Assembly (NCBI GenBank): GCA_038527215.1
Contig: JBCBGC010000003.1
Coordinates: 85,063-149,062 of the forward strand
Direction: 5' to 3'
Source of the DNA: JAWPMV01 sp038527215
Lineage (GTDB): Bacteria; Bacteroidota; Bacteroidia; J057
Length of the DNA stretch: 64,000 nt
Part shown: positions 1-9,200 of the stretch, piece by piece
How positions within the stretch are numbered: the first letter of the stretch is position 1
Layout of the letters: every line of letters begins with the position of its first letter
The notes under the pieces: generated by a model
What the model was told of the DNA's origin: nothing
What the model saw: only the letters and a program-made list of their open reading frames with translations
Database searches by the model: none
Program-made: the position numbers and the translations under genes

Positions 1-2980
1 GTTCAACAAATTCTTGGGCAATGACTAATCCCAATCCGGTGCCCGGGAATTCCTGGGTATTGCCAGCCCGGTAAAAGGAAGAAAACAAATTGGCCTGGTC
101 AGAAGCCGGTACCCCCACACCAAAATCCTGAATCAGGAGTTTCACCTGTTCCTCTTCAAACCGGACGCTGAGAATAGGATTCGGCGCATTAGGGGAGTAT
201 TTAAACGCATTGGACAACAGATTAATCAAGGCATGTTCGATGAGTCTGGGGTCCACATAAACCGGATATTCTCTTCCACTTATTCGAAAATCTACCTTGC
301 GCTTATCCGGGCGATTGAGGTATTGATTGTTGACGATCTCCTGGATCAAGCCTTTCAGCTCTACTCTTTCCGGCTGCCAGGTAACCCTTCTGGCATTGAC
401 TTTCCCCAGGATAAGGACATCATCCATGAGTTCCGTCAAACGAGAGGTTTCCGTTTTCATGCGGTGCAAGATGCGATCCAGCTTTTCATCTTCGTCTCTG
501 GAAATTTTCATTTCCAGCAACTGCATATTGGAGTGAATCACGGCCAGGGGCGTGCGGAACTGGTGGGAAGCCATGGAAACAAATTTGTTTCTCAGTTCGT
601 TGAGTTCCCGTTCTTTCCGCAAAGCATCCCGCATGGTCTCTTCCGCCTTTTTCCGCTCCGAAATATCCCGCGAGGCGGTTTGGATATGGGTAATCTGGCC
701 AGCCTTATCTTTGATCCCCTTCAATACCGTTTCCAACCACACATAGTCTCCATCTTTTTTACGGTAGCGGTAAGCCATGGTAATATTCTCTTGCTCGTTG
801 AGCACTGCGGTAGAGGACATTTCCTGGGCATAGAGCAGGTCTTCTTCATGGATCAGCCCGAAGACATTCATGCCTGTAGCCTCAGCTACCGACATCCCTA
901 AAATGCCTTCCACGGAGGGCGAGACGTATTCTACTTCACCATTGAGGGTATTTCGCGTGATCAGGTCGGACATATTCTCCGAGATCAGGCGGTATTTTTC
1001 TTCACTTTCCTTGAGGGCTTCGTTGGTCTCGTTGAGTTCCCGGGTTCTCAATTCTACCCGTTGCTCCAGGACAGAGTTGAACCGACGAATATCATCTTCA
1101 ATTTTTTTCCGGTCAGTAATATCCGAAATAAAGGTCAGGTAGCGGTTTTCTCCATAAGCCCGGACTTTGGCTTCAAAGAATACCTTTTTGTCATGCGAGA
1201 GTAGCGGATAATCAAATTTTGCCGTGGCCCAACCGGATCTCACTTCCTCTATAGCGGAGAGATAAGCGCTGGCCACGTCGGTAGGAAAACATAATTCTAT
1301 GGGCTGAGGCAACATTTCAGGAGAAGGGAAGGAACCAAAGCCCTCCAGGTCAGAAACATATTCTTCAATTTCTCCATCCTCGTTGAGAATCAGCATGCCG
1401 TCGGGAACCGTTTCTACAATGGCCCGATTTCGCTGCTCGCTCTCGCGTAACTTATCCTGGGTTCGCTTGAATTCTGTGATGTCCTGAATGGCTGAAGTGA
1501 AAGCGATGATTTTGTCTTCCTCATCCCGGTCTACGCGAATATTGTTAACGACGTATTTTTGCTCTCCAGCCGGGGTAATGATCCGAAATCCCAAGGAAAA
1601 ATGGGATTCTTTTCCCTTGAGCATCCGTTCCTGCAAATCGGCCACTTTTTCTTGATCTTCTGGATGCACACACCGCATAAAGACTTCGTAATTGGGCTCC
1701 AACTGGTGATCTATCCCCAGAATATCGAAAACCTGTTTGGACCAGGTGTAAATGGTCCCCGGGAACTCCACCTTCATGCTGCCAATTTTGGCCATTTCCT
1801 GGGACATCCGGAGCATGCGCTCACTGGCTTGCAAGGCATCCTGCACCCGTTGTTTTTCCGTTACATCCCGGCAGATCACCTGCACCGTTCCATTGGACAT
1901 GAGTTTCGCACTGATATCCAATTGAATTACTTTGTTGCTGGTTGTATAGGCTTTGCGAACCTCCCGGATAGATCGTCCTTGTTTGATCTCTTCGGCCTGG
2001 AAAGGACGCTCTTGCAATTCTTCCTGGTCGAGGAAGTCCAGGATATTCAGGCCAGCCATATCGATCTCCGGTTGCTCGAGTAGTTCCTGGGCTTTTTGGT
2101 TAAACTCCAAAATTTCCAATTCCCGGTTGAGAATAATAATTGCGTCTGAGGCCTTCTCAATCAGGTTACGGTACTTTTCCTCACTTTTCTGCAAAGCTTC
2201 TTTCGCCCGCACCTCTGCCGTAATATCCTGACAAATGCCCAGCAATCGTTCGGGTTGGTCGTCTGCGTTTCGATAAACTTCTCCCCGGGTTTCAATCACC
2301 TTTACTTCTCCGCTGGGAACCACAATGCGATAGGCGTACCAGTAATCCCCCCCTTCTCTTACCGTCTGGTAAATTTTGGATTCCACCAGATCCCGGTCTT
2401 CGGGGTGCACCATGGCCATATAAGACTCAAAGGCAGGGGCGAAGCTGGCATCGTCCTGCTCAAAAATGGTGAAGAGACCACTTGACCAGTAAACCTGCCC
2501 CGTACGAATGTCCCACTCGAAGGTACCCAGGGTAGCGATCTTCTCTATTTCCTGGAAAAGTTTTCCCTGTCTTTTGATTTCGCCTTCGATTTTTTCCCGC
2601 CGCTTTCGTTCTTCCTGTTCTTCCAGGGCCCGATTCATCGCAGGGATGAGGCGGGGCAGCCGCTCCTTGAGGACATAATCCGTAGCCCCTGCCTTCAAGC
2701 TGTCAATGGCAAATTCTTCTCCAATGGTCCCTGAGACCAGGATAAAAGGAATTTCTACGCCCTTATCCTGCATGATTTTCAAGGCAGAAAGTGCGTCGAA
2801 GGCCGGAAGATTATAATCGGCAAAGATCAAGTCAAAGGAATCATTTTCGATGCGGTCAATAAAGTCTTCCCTCGAAAGGATGACATCTATGTCCGCCCGT
2901 ATGTTTTCCTCTGTCAGGACATCATTGATCAAGAGAGCATCGTGGGGATCATCCTCCAAATGAAGTATTCGGATCATCAT
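1..2980 (-). CDS. Receiver-PAS(x5)-histidine kinase, hybrid sensor (3' end outside window)
   Basis: Multi-PAS sensor histidine kinase, apparently cytoplasmic (no membrane segment seen). I translated the reverse strand directly; the frame stays open to base 1, so the C-terminus is missing. An N-terminal receiver domain (about residues 1-120; acidic pair in LHLEDD, phospho-Asp in FADYNLPAFD) is followed by five PAS/PAC repeats. Then comes a HisKA domain with the phospho-accepting His in MASHQFRTPL near residue 805, and an HATPase with N box (ALINLLSNAFKYSP) and G boxes (DFGVGVP, GTGLGLV) running into the window edge. Putting the receiver before the sensor modules suggests that phosphotransfer or another regulator feeds into the kinase. 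In-frame ATGs lie at 2995, 2980 and 2977; 2980 is chosen arbitrarily among them. It follows two more signalling genes on the same strand, so it probably belongs to one signalling operon. The ligand cannot be told from sequence. Confidence 0.9.
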   Translation of the reverse strand, partial: MMIRILHLEDDPHDALLINDVLTEENIRADIDVILSREDFIDRIENDSFDLIFADYNLPAFDALSALKIMQDKGVEIPFILVSGTIGEEFAIDSLKAGATDYVLKERLPRLIPAMNRALEEQEERKRREKIEGEIKRQGKLFQEIEKIATLGTFEWDIRTGQVYWSSGLFTIFEQDDASFAPAFESYMAMVHPEDRDLVESKIYQTVREGGDYWYAYRIVVPSGEVKVIETRGEVYRNADDQPERLLGICQDITAEVRAKEALQKSEEKYRNLIEKASDAIIILNRELEILEFNQKAQELLEQPEIDMAGLNILDFLDQEELQERPFQAEEIKQGRSIREVRKAYTTSNKVIQLDISAKLMSNGTVQVICRDVTEKQRVQDALQASERMLRMSQEMAKIGSMKVEFPGTIYTWSKQVFDILGIDHQLEPNYEVFMRCVHPEDQEKVADLQERMLKGKESHFSLGFRIITPAGEQKYVVNNIRVDRDEEDKIIAFTSAIQDITEFKRTQDKLRESEQRNRAIVETVPDGMLILNEDGEIEEYVSDLEGFGSFPSPEMLPQPIELCFPTDVASAYLSAIEEVRSGWATAKFDYPLLSHDKKVFFEAKVRAYGENRYLTFISDITDRKKIEDDIRRFNSVLEQRVELRTRELNETNEALKESEEKYRLISENMSDLITRNTLNGEVEYVSPSVEGILGMSVAEATGMNVFGLIHEEDLLYAQEMSSTAVLNEQENITMAYRYRKKDGDYVWLETVLKGIKDKAGQITHIQTASRDISERKKAEETMRDALRKERELNELRNKFVSMASHQFRTPLAVIHSNMQLLEMKISRDEDEKLDRILHRMKTETSRLTELMDDVLILGKVNARRVTWQPERVELKGLIQEIVNNQYLNRPDKRKVDFRISGREYPVYVDPRLIEHALINLLSNAFKYSPNAPNPILSVRFEEEQVKLLIQDFGVGVPASDQANLFSSFYRAGNTQEFPGTGLGLVIAQEFVE

Positions 2981-3099
2981 CTCAGGATTATGCATGTGTT
3001 CGTACGACCCTACAGAGCCGGTGGCCAAAACCCTTTGGTCGTGGCCTGATTTCCTAATTAAGCTTTAGAAGGGAAAATTCAATACCTTTCCACCATCCT

Positions 3100-4473
3100 T
3101 TATTTCTTTTTGGGAATACAAAAGATAATGGAGGCACCTTTTCCTTCTTCTCCTTCTGCCCAAATCCGCCCCTGGTGCCGCAGAATAATTCTTTTTACAA
3201 AAGCCAATCCGACCCCAAATCCAGGATATTTCCCTTTTGGATGAAGGGTTTGGAACAGTTGAAACAACTTGTGCTGATACTGCTGGTTAAAGCCAATTCC
3301 CTGATCCCGGACCCAGTACCGACATTCTTCCCAGTCTTCTTCTCCTCCGATTTCCAGTTGGGGGGCCGCTCCATCAGGTAAAAACTTGAAGGCATTATCC
3401 AGCACATGATGCCAGATCTCCTGGATCAGTTTCCGGTCTCCCCAGGCAGGAGGAAGCGCCCGTACATTGAGCTGGCTTTGCTCATAGAGTGGATGAGTCC
3501 GAAAGCCCGCAAGCCCCTTTGATACGAGAGCGTTCATATCCACATCTCTTTTGTTCAAAGGGGCCTTATTAATACGGGAGTATACCAGCAGTTGGTCTAG
3601 TTGTTGATGGAGTGCGTAGCCTGCCTGGGCAATGGTATCGAAATAGCGTTGCTCAGTGGGGTCCAGCTTGCCTACCCGGCTTTTCTTCAGCAGTTCTACA
3701 TAGCTGACGACATGACGAATAGGTGCTTTGAAATCGTGGGATACAGCGTAGGCAAAATCGTGTAACTCTTTTTTGAGTTCATCAAGATGTGCCTCCAACT
3801 CTCCGATTTTCTGAGTCAGGGTTTCGATTACTGCCTCAGGCGATTCACGGAGGAAATATGCTTTATATCTATCTCCTTTTTTTGGTTGACAAAAAGCCGC
3901 TTCCACCAACAGAGAAGGGGTCTCCCCACTCTGATGGGGGAAGGCAGCTAGGGTCGGATGAACATTCACTTGATTATCCCACGCGTGAGCGTAGTATGTC
4001 TTGCAGATTTCTCGGTCCGCATCTGGCAGAAAGGAAAAAATTGGTTTCCCTACCAACTCCTCCCTCTCATAACCATAGAGCTGGCAAAAGGTGTTGCTCA
4101 CCTGGACAAAAGTTCCCCCTTCGTCCAGTAAACAGATCCCTCGGCCAAGGCTGGGCGTCTTCAAAAATGACAAAGGCTGTGAGGCTGGGAGCCGAATAAA
4201 TCCGAGGCAAGTGCTCTCCCCTATGCTTGTGGGAGATTCGTAAGGCAGCAAATGAATATCAAATGACCGCTTGTCAAGCAGCACAGCCAATGGCTGAGCT
4301 GCAGCGTGCGTTAAGGCGTCACGGTGGGATGTGTGAAGTGCCCCGGCATCCTGATCGGATGCTGAATCATCTTTACTTGACTGATGCAAGGCAAGGTCAA
4401 AATCTTTCATCATCATACCAAAAACCTTACTAGCGAGTTTCACCTCCTTGCGGGTAGTGTACCTGAAGCGCAT
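3100..4473 (-). CDS. PAS-domain sensor histidine kinase
   Basis: Histidine kinase of about 457 residues without predicted membrane segments. A single PAS domain lies at about residues 100-200 (VSNTFCQLYGYEREELVGKP). A coiled-coil linker leads to a HisKA domain with the phospho-accepting His near residue 246 (YAVSHDFKAPIRH). The HATPase shows N box HHVLDNAFKF, G1 DQGIGFN and G2 GFGVGLAFVKRI. The AVSHDFKAPIR version of the H box is typical of phytochrome-like and bacteriophytochrome-associated kinases, but no GAF/PHY chromophore module is present. The first roughly 20 residues look weak, and starts at the triple Met (about 4416) are equally possible. It lies 91 bases after a receiver-AraC regulator and 119 bases before a hybrid kinase on the same strand, suggesting a phosphorelay operon; partner specificity is inference. 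Confidence 0.88.
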   Translation of the reverse strand: MRFRYTTRKEVKLASKVFGMMMKDFDLALHQSSKDDSASDQDAGALHTSHRDALTHAAAQPLAVLLDKRSFDIHLLPYESPTSIGESTCLGFIRLPASQPLSFLKTPSLGRGICLLDEGGTFVQVSNTFCQLYGYEREELVGKPIFSFLPDADREICKTYYAHAWDNQVNVHPTLAAFPHQSGETPSLLVEAAFCQPKKGDRYKAYFLRESPEAVIETLTQKIGELEAHLDELKKELHDFAYAVSHDFKAPIRHVVSYVELLKKSRVGKLDPTEQRYFDTIAQAGYALHQQLDQLLVYSRINKAPLNKRDVDMNALVSKGLAGFRTHPLYEQSQLNVRALPPAWGDRKLIQEIWHHVLDNAFKFLPDGAAPQLEIGGEEDWEECRYWVRDQGIGFNQQYQHKLFQLFQTLHPKGKYPGFGVGLAFVKRIILRHQGRIWAEGEEGKGASIIFCIPKKK

Positions 4474-4564
4474 ACATCAGGATCACCGTGTAACCTCGGA
4501 GATAAGGTGGAGAAAATTCTCCAAAGATTGAAAGGATTTCAGGTTCAGTCCTGCTTTTTCCTCT

Positions 4565-5302
4565 CTAGTGCAAAAACTCAGAAGGACTCTTTTCGAAATA
4601 TTGACGAAAGGCGCGGGAAAAATAATCAGGCCGTCGGAAGCCTACCCGGTGAGCCACCTCTTTGACGTTCATCGTATTGCTAAGCAGCAATTCCCGGGCT
4701 TGTTCCAACCGGAATTCCCGCAAGTATTGTCCAAAGGGCTTTTGGACCAGCCGCTTGATCTTCTTTTGAAAACCCGAGGGGGTTAAGCGGAGGTGTTTGG
4801 CTGCTACCTCACTGTTCAGGTCTGGCTCAAAAAAATGCAGGCTTAGAAAATTATTCAGGGCATCGAGAAAAAAAGAATCCGTCATCTTCAAATCAGCGGG
4901 ATGGGAGGCTTCCGATTGAGCCTCAGCCCGACGCTCCGATAGACGAATGGCATTATGGATCCGGAGCAGGAGTTCATTGATGTCAAAAGGCTTGGTTACA
5001 TAGTCATCAGCGCCGACTTCCAGCCCCTGGAGTTTTTCTTCCAGAGAGACCTTGGCCGTAAGCAGAAAGAAAGGAATCTTTTGCCACCGAGGCTCGGACT
5101 TGGCGATCTTGAGCAATTCTATCCCATCCATCTCTGGCATAGCGATGTCCGAAACGATGATATCGGGCGTCGTACCCTTTAAATAGGTGAGGGCCTCCCT
5201 GCCATTGGATACCCCAGCTGCCTGATAGGATTCTTCATCAAACAAATCCACCAGGGTTTCGCGGAGCAAGACCTCGTCCTCCACTATCAGAATCTTTTTC
5301 AC
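4565..5302 (-). CDS. Response regulator, receiver + AraC-type HTH
   Basis: DNA-binding response regulator of 245 residues. The receiver domain spans residues 1-120, with acidic pocket VEDE, phospho-Asp D52 in VSDIAMPEMDG and the conserved Lys in YVTKPFD. The C-terminal third (about 150-245) is an AraC-family double helix-turn-helix: the HLRLTPSGFQKKIKRL recognition region and a second helix ending VAHRVGFRRPDYFSRAFRQYF. This architecture matches the output half of Bacteroidota hybrid one-protein two-component systems, here encoded as a separate protein. It is the first gene of a same-strand signalling cluster and is divergent from hsp20 across a 283-base spacer. An AGGAGG-CC-CCTCCT dyad at 5345-5358, about 40 bases upstream of the start, might be its own operator. 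Target genes are unknown. Confidence 0.92.
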   Translation of the reverse strand: MKKILIVEDEVLLRETLVDLFDEESYQAAGVSNGREALTYLKGTTPDIIVSDIAMPEMDGIELLKIAKSEPRWQKIPFFLLTAKVSLEEKLQGLEVGADDYVTKPFDINELLLRIHNAIRLSERRAEAQSEASHPADLKMTDSFFLDALNNFLSLHFFEPDLNSEVAAKHLRLTPSGFQKKIKRLVQKPFGQYLREFRLEQARELLLSNTMNVKEVAHRVGFRRPDYFSRAFRQYFEKSPSEFLH

Positions 5303-5344
5303 TGTTTATTCCATCAAAAATCCGGGCAATGGAACAACAAATTA

Positions 5345-5358
5345 AGGAGGCCCCTCCT
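5345..5358. promoter_or_regulatory. Short GC-rich dyad upstream of receiver-AraC gene
   Basis: AGGAGG and CCTCCT arms separated by CC form a perfect short dyad 43 bases upstream of the start at 5302, in an otherwise AT-rich spacer. It could be an operator or an RNA hairpin in the leader. A purine/pyrimidine run of this length can also arise by chance. Confidence 0.3.
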
Positions 5359-5459
5359 AAGGAACAAGCCAATTCAGGACTAGTTTTTTGCGTATGAGCG
5401 AAAAATCAACTTATTATGTTAATAAAAGTGCCGTATTGTCATTCCATTTTTTAGGAAAG

Positions 5460-5472
5460 TGCCACAATGGCA
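5460..5472. promoter_or_regulatory. Upstream TGCCA-N3-TGGCA dyad before hsp20
   Basis: TGCCA CAA TGGCA is a perfect inverted repeat with the same half-site as the larger array at 5491-5522. It lies 113 bases upstream of the hsp20 start, which suggests a multi-site operator or enhancer for hsp20 or for the divergent regulator. Confidence 0.5.
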
Positions 5473-5490
5473 GCATATTTTCTTCAAAAA

Positions 5491-5522
5491 GTGCCAGCCT
5501 GCCAGTTTTGGCACGCTGGCAC
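5491..5522. promoter_or_regulatory. Nested inverted-repeat operator array upstream of hsp20
   Basis: Four identical half-sites are arranged symmetrically about one dyad axis: TGCCA at 5492 and 5500, TGGCA at 5509 and 5517. The outer arms extend to GTGCCAGC (5491-5498) and GCTGGCAC (5515-5522). Half-sites on each side are spaced by 8 bases. TGGCACG also resembles the -24 part of a sigma-54 promoter, but no matching -12 TTGC sits at the right distance. The array ends 63 bases before the hsp20 ATG, a natural place for a heat-shock repressor or activator site. Confidence 0.6.
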
Positions 5523-5585
5523 TTCAGTTGATATAGTAGGCATGTACGATTTAAAATTATTCTCACAACAAAAGATAGAATCAAC

Positions 5586-6023
5586 ATGAAACTCGTAAGA
5601 AGAAACCACCCTTACTTCAACACCTTCCCTAGCCTGTTCGAAGAGATCTTCAAAGATGACTTTTTCAGCACGCGTAGCGGGGGGCTCCACGTACCCGCAG
5701 TCAATGTAAAAGAAAGTGATGCAGCTTTCACCCTCGAAGTAGTCGCCCCTGGACGGAGCAAAGAGGATTTCAAGATTGAGGTTAACAAAGATCTTCTGAC
5801 CATCTCCTCTAAGATAGAGGACACGAAAGAAGAGAAGGATGAAAACGGGAAATACACCCGTCGGGAATTTACCTACCGGTCTTTCACCCGCTCCTTCACC
5901 TTACCTGAAACCGTAGATGGTGAGCACATTGGCGCCACCTATGACAAGGGTATCCTGCACCTGACCCTGCCTAAAATGGAGGCAGCAAAAGAAAAAGCTC
6001 CTAAGCTGATCGAGATTGCCTAA
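5586..6023 (+). CDS. Small heat-shock protein, Hsp20/alpha-crystallin family
   Basis: ATP-independent holdase chaperone that forms cytoplasmic oligomers and keeps unfolding proteins soluble. The 145-residue length is normal for bacterial Hsp20. The N-terminal arm (about 1-35, FNTFPSLFEEIFKDDFF) is hydrophobic and variable. The alpha-crystallin domain runs from about 37 to 130, with PAVNVKESDAAFTLEVVAPG at its start and the family G-x-L-type strand (YDKGILHLTLPK) near its end. The C-terminal tail carries an I-E-I element (LIEIA) comparable to the I/V-x-I/V motif that docks subunits. It is a single-gene unit: the divergent neighbour is a regulator and two hairpin terminators follow. Control by the TGCCA/TGGCA array upstream is likely but inferred. 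Confidence 0.95.
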   Translation: MKLVRRNHPYFNTFPSLFEEIFKDDFFSTRSGGLHVPAVNVKESDAAFTLEVVAPGRSKEDFKIEVNKDLLTISSKIEDTKEEKDENGKYTRREFTYRSFTRSFTLPETVDGEHIGATYDKGILHLTLPKMEAAKEKAPKLIEIA

Positions 6024-6060
6024 GGACGCAATTTCCGCCGCAAGGCGATAGTATATAGCC

Positions 6061-6101
6061 CTGGTTCATACGTGAGGAGGAATAGAGGAGGGGTGAACCA
6101 G
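6061..6101 (+). other. Long-loop hairpin in hsp20 downstream region
   Basis: CTGGTTCA (6061-6068) and TGAACCAG (6094-6101) pair perfectly around a purine-rich 25-base loop. The hairpin lies between the hsp20 stop codon and its first terminator. It may be part of a 3' UTR structure or of a small RNA. Confidence 0.4.
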
Positions 6102-6126
6102 CACCCTGCAAGCAAATCTGTGTGAG

Positions 6127-6184
6127 AATCCGCCGTGGTCTGATAGACTAGCGAAGAGGGAACAAACCCACGGCGGATTTTTTC
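6127..6184 (+). terminator. Branched intrinsic terminator after hsp20
   Basis: A 12-base stem AATCCGCCGTGG / CCACGGCGGATT (6127-6138 / 6168-6179) is followed by six Ts. The 29-base loop is itself able to fold: GTCT-GAT-AGAC at 6138-6148 and a weaker GGG...CCC pairing. This is larger and more branched than a usual terminator, so it may be the end of a structured RNA. Confidence 0.65.
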
Positions 6185-6257
6185 TCACCCCCAATATTGA
6201 TGACAATACCCTGCCGCATAGGCAGCAGAAATAGATAGAGTGTTTTCATGGTTAGTG

Positions 6258-6297
6258 CCCTGCCTTGAGAGGTTTCTCTCAGGGCAGGTTTCTTTTT
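6258..6297 (+). terminator. Second intrinsic terminator, before the caspase gene 3' end
   Basis: CCCTGCC-TTGAGAG pairs with CTCTCA-GGGCAGG (about 6258-6288) and is followed by TTTCTTTTT on the + strand. The T-run overlaps the stop codon of the convergent caspase gene. Two + strand terminators within about 110 bases suggest either backup termination or a short transcript starting between them; the space between contains no credible ORF. Confidence 0.65.
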
Positions 6298-9200
6298 AGG
6301 CCTCCGGGGGCAGGGCCATGCCGAGGATTTCGGCCATTTGTTCCAGGCTATCTTCCCACACGAAATAATTCATATGGTGGCAGATCAGCTCATAGGTTTG
6401 AGGATCTGGATTCCGCCCCTCCGGCACCCCAAAGATGCTGCTGAGTCCCACCGCGATATCATTGGGCTCTTCCTCATAAAATAAGGCTCCCACCTTTTTC
6501 TCCAGCTTAGTCATCAAACTTGCAAAACGCCCTTCCTCCTGGGGTTCGAAATGCCGCACATCTCCCCCCATGATGAAGTAGGGCACCTGAGGGTCCTTAT
6601 TATTGGGATTGTTGAGTTCTTGCAAAAAGTCCGAACCGGGCTTCATTTGCTCCAAGGTGATGAACAGTTTTTCCGTGTGCTTGAGTGCGGTTTGGAAATG
6701 GCTGGCAAAAGGCACCACCGATTTGGCAAAATTTAAGCCGATGTTCAGAAGAGAAACGGCCATTTTCTGATAGTCCGCGATGCTCCCCATTTCCGAACCC
6801 TGGTTGGGCGTTCCAGCCATGACCAGCTTTTGGACCATAGCGTGTCCGTTCAAGCGCTCAATCATGTAGCGAGATACCAATCCTCCCATGGAATGGGACA
6901 TGATGGTCAATTCTTTGGTATGACCAGGTCCCAGGCCTACCTGAGTAAGCTTTTCTTCTAATAAGGCAGCCGTTTCTTCGATGGGTCGGTTGAGGTTTTC
7001 ATAGGCAAAAGTCAGCACCAGGTCATAGGCATGACGGATACATTCTCCTTCCTCCCCTACAGGAACGTCCATGCTCTCGGCAGATTCGTCATTGTTTCCA
7101 ATGATCCCGTGAATCAATAGCAGAATCCGTTGGCTCTGGCTGATTTTTTCCGCCAGGCCTTCTTCTTTCATAAAAATTTCCTCTTCGTCCTCGTAGTCTA
7201 CCCAGGTCAGGTGGGTTTCTTCCTTTTGCAGGACGAGTTGCAAAAACGCCATTTTCAATGCCCTTCCCAGGCTCCTCCGCCCATCATAGCCTTGTTCCGG
7301 CACCTGATCAATGCTGATCTGCGTACTGCCGTCACTTTGCGCTTCATAATCCCCTACAACCAGAAAGTGTTCTCCATCAAAGGCCACCGGTAGCAGGGTA
7401 TCTCCTTGGGCTTCCCGGGGTTTGACCGCCAGATGGAGGGGCTTGTCTGCCAGGCTGTTAATCTGCTGAAGTTGGGACAGTTCCAGCATGTTGACTTGCT
7501 CGGATGCACCGGGTAAGGAAAAATCTGCCAGGGGCAGGCCTTCTTTTTCGAATACTTCCTGGAACAGATAGGCCTCAGACTGAAAAGGTCCGGGAGCCCC
7601 TTTAGCACGTAAACTCAGCTTGGCCCGAAAATCTTCATGGCCCGTAACCTGAATTTGCTGCCCGGCCAGTTGCGTACCCTCGGCTGAAATCTCATGCTCG
7701 GTGCGCACGATCTGGATGCGGATCTTCATCGTAAACCAATCATCCGGATAGGCTTCCGGCTCCTCAAAGCTGTCTCGCTTAGCGCCCAGGGCCAGCAGCA
7801 ATTCACCCGTTTCCGGTCGGGGAGTAATATTTTCCTGCGCCAGCAGAAAATTGTTCTGCGGCTGCTTGCTCACAATCAGTAAAAAGTGTTCCGTCTGATC
7901 CGTTTCTTTGGGATCGCGAATGCCCAATCCCCCTTTGTCTCGCAAGACCATCTCTTTTCCATCCGCAGGCAGGAGGCCCTGATAGAGTAGGCTGATCCCA
8001 TATTTAGGAGAAAAATTTACCAAGGTAGCATGCAAAGGCTCGTCGGTATGGTTTCGCCCTTTAAAGGAATACCATATCGGAACCGGCTTGCCATTTTTCG
8101 TATAAAAATCCAGCACCAGGTCCTGCCCCTCGTAGGGAATCTCCTCCCCATTTTTTCGTTCGTAAAATTGAAAGTCGACCTGATTTTCCTCGAATTGCGT
8201 GCGGCTGTTTTGCAAGGCCAATAAATGCTGCCAGCGATGAATGCGGTTGAGGTCTGCGATTAAAATCGGCCAGGTAGCCAGGGTATTCTCCCGCAAATCC
8301 AGGATTTCTTTGGGCATCTCCCGGACCAGTTTGCCAGAGCTAGCCCGGTACAGTCGGTAATGATCGTCCGCTCCATCCAGGATATACTCCGCTTCCTCTA
8401 CCTCCTCTACCGCAGTGATGAAAGGCGAGGCCCAATCCGGCTGAAGCATACCTTTGGTAAATACCCGCAGGGGTGGCAAGGGAGAACTGGAAACTTCAGC
8501 GAAGAAGTGTCTATCGGTTTGGGCAGCGATGGCGGCTGGCAGGCTCAGGCTACTGCTATTGAGGTGAACCCGACTTAAGACCGCTTCTCCCAGCGCATCC
8601 TCACTCCCTATTTGGTCAAATACCAGAAATCGCATGGGTTGGGCTAGGTCTTGGGGCATGCCTTGCATGACGCCCCTGGATATTTCCCAACTTTGAGAAG
8701 AAGCCTGGTAGGCAATTCTCAGCCGTTCCCCACTGCCACGGCCAGCCATCCGTTCCCGGGTGAAGAATCGATGATGCGGGTTAAAGGTACCATAGCTCTC
8801 CAATTGCGGACTTTGATTCACCGGATGGCGCGTTACGGATTTTTGGACCTCCAAAAATAGATCCGCGTAGGAGATATCTCCTTCAAATTTTTCCAGGGTC
8901 CCCACCAGCGCATCGGTAAAAATCCCCATACCGCCAGGTCCTTCCCAGGCTTGCTGAAACTGCGTGCAGGCAGAGAGCAGGCCGTGCGGACTTTCCGGCA
9001 CGCTGGGACCATGCTTCAGGTAATAGCCTCCGATATAGGAGGCGAGGTCACGGGTGCCTTCATTGCTCCAGGCATGCCGGGCCCTGCCCGCAAAAAAATC
9101 ACCTGCGCTTCGGGTGGCAGAGCCTGCATGACAGCAATCCAGCATCATTACCATCTGCGCCCCGCGATCCGATACTTCCTTGATCAATACCGCTAATTCT

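Noticed and set aside
5509..5522. Sigma-54 promoter at TGGCACG upstream of hsp20
   Set aside because: No TTGC -12 element lies at the required spacing, and the sequence is better explained as half-sites of the symmetric array.
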